This document shows, in pieces, positions 58,651 to 64,000 of a DNA stretch of 64,000 bases. Both the position numbers and the translations under genes were made by a program. The notes beneath the pieces were generated by a model. It had not been told where the DNA came from, ran no database searches, and worked only from the letters and a program-made list of their open reading frames with translations. Source of the stretch: Epiperipatus broadwayi (lineage: Eukaryota; Onychophora; Udeonychophora; Euonychophora; Peripatidae); the NCBI GenBank assembly GCA_028023455.1, contig JAQFVV010000031.1:2354001-2418000 (forward strand), written 5' to 3'. Position 1 is the first letter of the stretch, and the number at the start of each line of letters is the position of its first letter.

Positions 58651-59394
58651 TCTATTGTCTCCAAGTGCTTTTTGTTTCTAGTTAACACTAATCCTTAATT
58701 TATTTGTTTTTGGTTATAATTGTTCCCTGTTTCTCTGAGTATAATAAATGGTTGTCATGGGATTAATGCTTCAATTTTATTTCATCTTTTTAACAAGTTT
58801 TATTACTAATGTTGTCATTTAATACCTATGTTTAATTCATCTGACTCTTCTACTTTACAAATTTTATTTGCATGATTAGTCATTAATTAGAAGTCTCTGA
58901 TTACTTTATATTCCCTAGTAGTTAATGTTTTTTGTTTAAGATGAGGCTTCCTTGATATCTTCTTACCCCTTTATAGTTATTTAGTGTTAATTTAGATTTT
59001 CTGCTGTTTGATTATATTCATTGTTATTATCCTGCTGGATCCATCTGGGTATTAATCCATATAAAATTTTTTTTTATACTTTCCTCTCTCCAAGCATGAT
59101 CAGCTTTTATAGGAATACTAAGCTCTCTTATAGATCATTACACAATAAAAACAAAAGGTCCTAAACTCCTCTTAAAGGAGTAAGATCAGATAGCTGACAA
59201 ACTTAACAATACTTCCAATAACTAAATTTCTATTTAACAAATCTTCAAACTAAAAAAGCAATATCTACAAAACCAGAAAATCTTGGCACAATTTATTGCC
59301 AACAAAAAAGCCAGGATCTTTTTAAATCAACAGTACAATTGGACCCATAGCTACATAAGATGGGTCATTAGATCCTCACAGACCCACACCCACT
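58651..59394. other. Interval without an assigned feature
   Basis: AT-rich. It may hold the 5' end of the gypsy-type element and the 5' part of the LINE remnant that follows. No LTR is recognised. Confidence 0.4.
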
Positions 59395-61487
59395 ATGATT
59401 AATGTAGACTTCCAAAATTTTGGAGGATCAAAAATGTTACAGAAAATCCACAGCCATTTTATTAAAGACAAACTTCAGAACAAAAGTTGCCAAATAGCAA
59501 AGCCATTGACTGACAATCCAGACACAATGCACCATAATATTACCCAAAATGATGTTATACTTAAACTAAAGAAGTGATGTGACAGCTCATATCCTGGTCT
59601 ACATGCCATTCTAAGGTTTGTCTACTTACATCTCAGTAATTTTATTGCTCCAATTGTGTGTGAAAATGATTGACATGCTCACTGGTGAATTCCAAAACAA
59701 CCCTAAATTATATCAAATTTCAAAAAAGAAAACTAATCCTTTCTCTCTAGATAACATAAGACTGATTTCCATGGATCCCCTTTTAATTAAAGTCATTGAG
59801 ATAATTAAAGATTGCATCCAGGAACAACTCTACTCATTCATTAGTCCATATCAGTTTGCCAGAAAGGTATGTTCCATCAATGATGCCATTCAACATTTCT
59901 TCTCTCAGTACAAGCCAAGTATTACAGGAAATACACTTGTAACTTGACTTTACACCCACTGTTGACTCTGTGGTTCCATCAGTATTGCTCCAAACTCTCT
60001 GTGACTATGGAGTTCAAGAGGTCTACATCAGAATTATTACTAATCTATTGCTAAACCACTCTATTTTTACCTTGCTGGATGGAAGCATTACCACAGTGTT
60101 TAGGCCTTATCTTTTGATCCTGCAGGGTTCTCCTTAAGCACACTCTGTTTTATTTCATACATTAATCCCCTTCTTCTTGAAATTGAAAAGTCTTTGCCAG
60201 GTATCTTTGTACTTTCACTCAAAAAAGTGATCCATTGAATTTTCATACATTGATGACATAACAATATTTCTACCTAACAAGAAGTTTCTTTCAGCCTTTA
60301 TTCAAATAATAGACAAATATCAAACACAATTAAATTTCCAAGTCAACCTTATGAACTCATCGGCATGGAAAATATATGATGGCTCCACCATACAATCACC
60401 TTTACATCAAAAACACAAGATATTCTGGGATTTCCTTTATACAAATCTCTCACTCAAATGAGGAGAGACATACAGCAAAAGTTGATTGATAAAATCACCA
60501 AAACTGTCAACTCTCTTTCACTGATTAAGCTCTTCCTTTCCTCCAAAACCACACTGTTAAACATGCTCATCCTGCCTAGAATCAACTACTACCTCCTGAT
60601 TATCAAGTCTACCATAGCCTTCAACAATAAAATCAACTCCATATGTTCCAGACTTCTATGAAGAGGTAAAGTGATGGCAATCAGCATCACAAAAATGCAA
60701 ATGCTTAAGGAAAACAATGGAATGGGTCTCCACTCAGTTGCCACTTCCTATGCACAAAGAGCCCTCAATACTTTGAGAACCATGTTCATTGATCAAGAAG
60801 ATAGAAATTTCCCTCTTCCAATTGAGCTGACAGATACTCCCCCTCCAATTCCTAGCAAACGGATCTCTTGAGATATGGAACTATGTCAAAGATCTAATAA
60901 ACCTATCCCAACCCTCCAGCTACAATAAAAGAAATTACTGGGAGGGCTACCATTTGATTCACAAAGACCTAACAGTATTTCCCAGTGAAACTGGCCTTAA
61001 CAACAAGTAGTTATTCAAAAAACTCAAATTGCTTTACGTGGAGCCAAAATTCATTGATTTTGTCATTAAGATGAATCTTATGGCCATACCTACCAAACAC
61101 TTCTTGCTCTGGAAGAGAGGTTTCTGAAGCATTAATGCTCAAAGTGCACTTTACACATCAGCTGAGAAAATCCTGCGATACCTGTTCTTCACATGCCTTC
61201 ATTTTAACACTATTAAAAGTCTAATAAGCTCACAAGTCACCATGGATATTGGGACAATACTCAAATTGAGAGCTGTTTTTAACACCAGAGAACTTGCCAT
61301 CATAAGACTAAGTATTTTTCTCTTGTTTGCATTATGGCTGATCAGGTACAAGTCTATTTTCGAAAATAGCTCACTCAATCCCCAGCAGGCATATATAGCA
61401 CAAGTTAAAAAATTCAAAGACCATGACAAAATCTTGGTTACCTCACAATTATTTGATGAAACATGGAATAAAGTTTTTTCCCACTGA
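59395..61487 (+). pseudogene. L1-like (L1/Tx1-type) LINE reverse transcriptase remnant
   Basis: Reverse transcriptase pieces occur in order on the plus strand. LDNIRLISMDPLLIKVIE (the RPISL-type fingers motif) is near 59,745, with SPYQFARK following. A QGSP motif B remnant is near 60,125. SYIDDITIFLP (YxDD catalytic motif) is near 60,245. The thumb LLNMLILPRINYYL is near 60,565, and LKENNGMGLHSV, corresponding to the PKxxGGLGL motif of L1-like elements, is near 60,705. Further C-terminal frames reach 61,487. Frames are interrupted many times. The clade call rests on the thumb and GGLGL-type motifs and is tentative. Confidence 0.65.
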
Positions 61488-62099
61488 AATCCTGCAAAGG
61501 CTCACCACCCCACAAGCATCGTGCAATTTCAACCAGTTATAGATGTCTACAGTCTCATATAAATCAATGAACAATTCAGTTTGTCCAAATAATGTATAAT
61601 AATCAATGTAACAAGTTTTATCTAGTTTATTAAATATTAATTGATAAAAAATATTTAAATTTATTCTTTTCTTATTTTTAATTTATTTTGCAGTAATTAT
61701 TAATTTAAAAATTAATAATTTTTAACATACTATAAGGAGCTTGAAAGTTTGACTTAAAATCCCTTCTAATTACATTAAGTTCTGTGTAGATAATATACTT
61801 GTATTTGAATATTACATTAGAACTGCTCTTAAAAATTTGTGTCAGCCATTTGTATTCATTGAGGCTGTACTTGTGAAATACCAAACATTTATAATTTATG
61901 GCTTAATCAATAGAACATTTCTAATAATAACAATATTATAGACTTTAAGTTCAAGCTAGATAAACTTTAATCAATCATTAATAAGCTATTTTTTTTCACA
62001 TAACAGTTTAAATTTCATTTCTGACATCATCATCATTGGTTCTCTATCTAAAGACAAATTCTACACATCCAAACAACCTACATTTATCTTTATTTTTAA
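61488..62099. other. AT-rich interval, no feature seen
   Basis: No gene, RNA or repeat is recognised. Confidence 0.55.
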
Positions 62100-62690
62100 A
62101 AAATCCATACTTATTTTTTTTATTTAAAATTATTAATCAACTTTTTTTTTCTTTCCTTACAGCTTCTACAATTTCTTCTTCTGCTTCTATGTATATGCCC
62201 CAATCCAGTTTTCTTTTCATAATTTTCTCAAAGATAATCTTTTTTAATTTATTCTTTTCAAATTTTAAATTTCTAATTTTATTCTTCCAATTTATCTTCT
62301 TTGTTCTCTTCTAAATTCACACCATTAAAGACTCCAATTTTTTTTTTTTTCACTTTTCTTAATTGTTCATATTTCTGTTCCAAATAAAGCAATGTTCTAA
62401 TCACAGCATTTTAATAGTTCACTAAATAATCTTTTACTTTTAGATATTGTAAGTTTCATTCTATTTTTTTTATTATTACTTCTATTATTAGTTATCCAAA
62501 CTCCTAAATATTTAAAAGTATCAACTTTTTTTTCCTTTATGTGCTTTAAGTATTCGTTGTATTTATTTTAATTTTAAAATGTGTACAAGTTTTATCAATC
62601 TCATAACCTTTTAATGAGCATGTGGACAAATCCTGTTTAATTCTCCTAAACTCAAAAACAAATTCCAATTCTATTATAACTTTCTGTACA
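62100..62690 (-). pseudogene. LINE reverse transcriptase C-terminal remnant, minus strand
   Basis: From 62,526 downward the minus strand reads VDTFKYLGVWITNNRSNNKK and continues open for 43 codons to a stop near 62,398. The FKYLGVxIxxxxxxxxxI pattern is the usual connection segment after the reverse transcriptase core in many LINEs. Further down, LDWGIYIEAEEEIVEAVRK near 62,205 suits the C-terminal region. It differs from the RTE copies in this window. Confidence 0.5.
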
Positions 62691-64000
62691 GTTGCATGGC
62701 TATATATATATATAAATGTTTATTGTTGTAAACAAGTTTATTGAAAAGTTGCAATCGCGTGCAGACAGGATATTTTTATTACCTCCGTAAAAACGTGCCC
62801 TCTAAAAAATTATGAATAATAAAAGAGGCCAAGCTATGCTAATTATACTTATTATAAAAATGAACTGATAACAGTCATTGACTGCAAGTTGAGTAATAAT
62901 GTTCTTTCAAGAGATAAAAAAAAACCTTTGGGCTGAGACAGAATTCTGTATATAAATTTAAAATGCACAGATAAAGTGAAATCGGTCAACCTAAGTAAAA
63001 GACTGATTAAAACTAATATTAGGACGTCGTCTGATACAGACAGTGTATGGGGATAATCTACCTCCGCAAATAGTTATTAATCACTTTTCCAAAATAAAGT
63101 GAACTCCACTATTATTTTCATTTATTATTGTTCTCATTGTCTCTGTACAAGTAAATAAACTGGTTGTTGAGTTTTAAAGTTTATCTTAATATTACTTTAT
63201 TTTAATTTTGATGCTTGTCTAGCTAGTATTTTTGAAAATGCCCGAATACACAGCAGAATGGTATCAATCAACAGTAAAATCTATTTGGAAGAAAGTGACA
63301 GCAGAATTGTCATAGCCAGGAATGCAATCTGTGCATATGTGTTAATCATGTGTAACAGTATGGTGTCATTGCAGAGTCATAATGTCCAAGAATTTGATGG
63401 AAATAATGCATGCAACATGAAATACATATATCAAATGTTTTGAGAATTATATATTCATAAATAAAGTTGAGGATGACAAATTAAAGTGTCTACTCTTTTA
63501 TTTGTTGTGGGTAGGGATATTTTACAGATAGGGAAACAACTATGTGATTCTTAGCAACTGAAGACATTCCATATCAAAGATTAACTGACAACTTGAATTT
63601 GTATTTTCAACCAGTAGTGTCTAAATGCATGGGCACAACTACATTTTCAAATGTGGAAACAGTCATCTCATGAGTGGTATCATGATAAACAATTAGCACT
63701 ATAAACACTTGCTAAACAATGAACAATTGCTGCTGAGTTAGAAGATATTTTGTTGGAACAACTGTTGCATCAGAATGTCAGATCATAACTTCAGAAACAT
63801 TTTGTTAAATGGACCAGACATGACATATAAAATGGCATTTATATAGTGTATTGTTGAGAGTCTATATTAGATAATCAATCCACTTCAGGATAGAGATGTT
63901 TCAAGTTTGTACTTTTATAGAAGCTATATGGAAATTTTCCAGCCATATTTATTTTAATTATTCATTTATAGGGATATCAAAAAAATCTTGCAAACAATAT
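62691..64000. other. Interval without an assigned gene
   Basis: Short plus-strand frames at 63,258-63,443 and around 63,555-63,680 have some coding texture but no family signature, intron signals or start context that I can support. Confidence 0.45.

Overview
This window is 64 kb of AT-rich animal nuclear DNA. It holds the 5' end of one recognisable host gene, and almost everything else is transposable-element sequence. The gene is the beta subunit of cytosolic phenylalanyl-tRNA synthetase (FARSB) on the minus strand. Its first two coding exons (8919-8976 and 632-687) translate, in matching splice phase, to the conserved start of the protein, and are separated by an 8.2 kb intron. The spliced gene, RTE-type LINEs, a Penelope-like element, Ty3/gypsy-type LTR elements and a hammerhead-ribozyme retroelement all indicate a metazoan, probably an invertebrate. 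I cannot name the species.

Layout. 1-9300: FARSB exons, intron and promoter side. 9.5-10 kb: a short insertion with a 13-bp target duplication. 10.4-13.6 kb: a nearly full-length, disabled RTE-type LINE (minus). 13.6-21.4 kb: AT-rich DNA with a few repeats. 21.9-24.4 kb: a candidate decayed LTR, itself hit by a small Penelope-derived hairpin. 26 kb: a second copy of the 9.5 kb insertion. 27.1-27.8 kb: a Penelope-like GIY-YIG remnant. 28.6-39.5 kb: a large imperfect palindrome with arms of about 3 kb around a second RTE LINE. The outer ends of the palindrome carry mirrored arrays of CTCF-like motifs. 40.5-41.3 kb: unidentified coding remnants. 42.6-58.7 kb: a decayed Ty3/gypsy-type element (minus) split by a younger 10.9 kb LTR element at 43,822-54,688. 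59.4-61.5 kb: an L1-like LINE remnant (plus). 62.1-62.7 kb: another LINE remnant (minus).

The most interesting element is at 37,276-38,729. It is built from about three copies of a 435-bp unit, one of them inverted. Each complete unit carries a textbook type I hammerhead ribozyme: CTGAGGA, a 4-bp stem II, GAAA, a 2-bp stem III and a GTC cleavage site. Stem I has a 3x3 internal loop. The array is flanked by a perfect 14-bp target-site duplication, and the other arm of the palindrome preserves the empty site. This is the architecture of a metazoan retrozyme, a non-coding element thought to move through circular RNA with help from Penelope-like or other retroelement enzymes. Four other short non-coding insertions here also have 13-14-bp target duplications, and a Penelope-like endonuclease remnant lies in the same window.

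The second notable element is the young LTR element. It has 2.8 kb LTRs and no pol gene. Its single large reading frame of about 1,022 residues is interrupted by one in-frame stop, and I cannot assign its product to a family.
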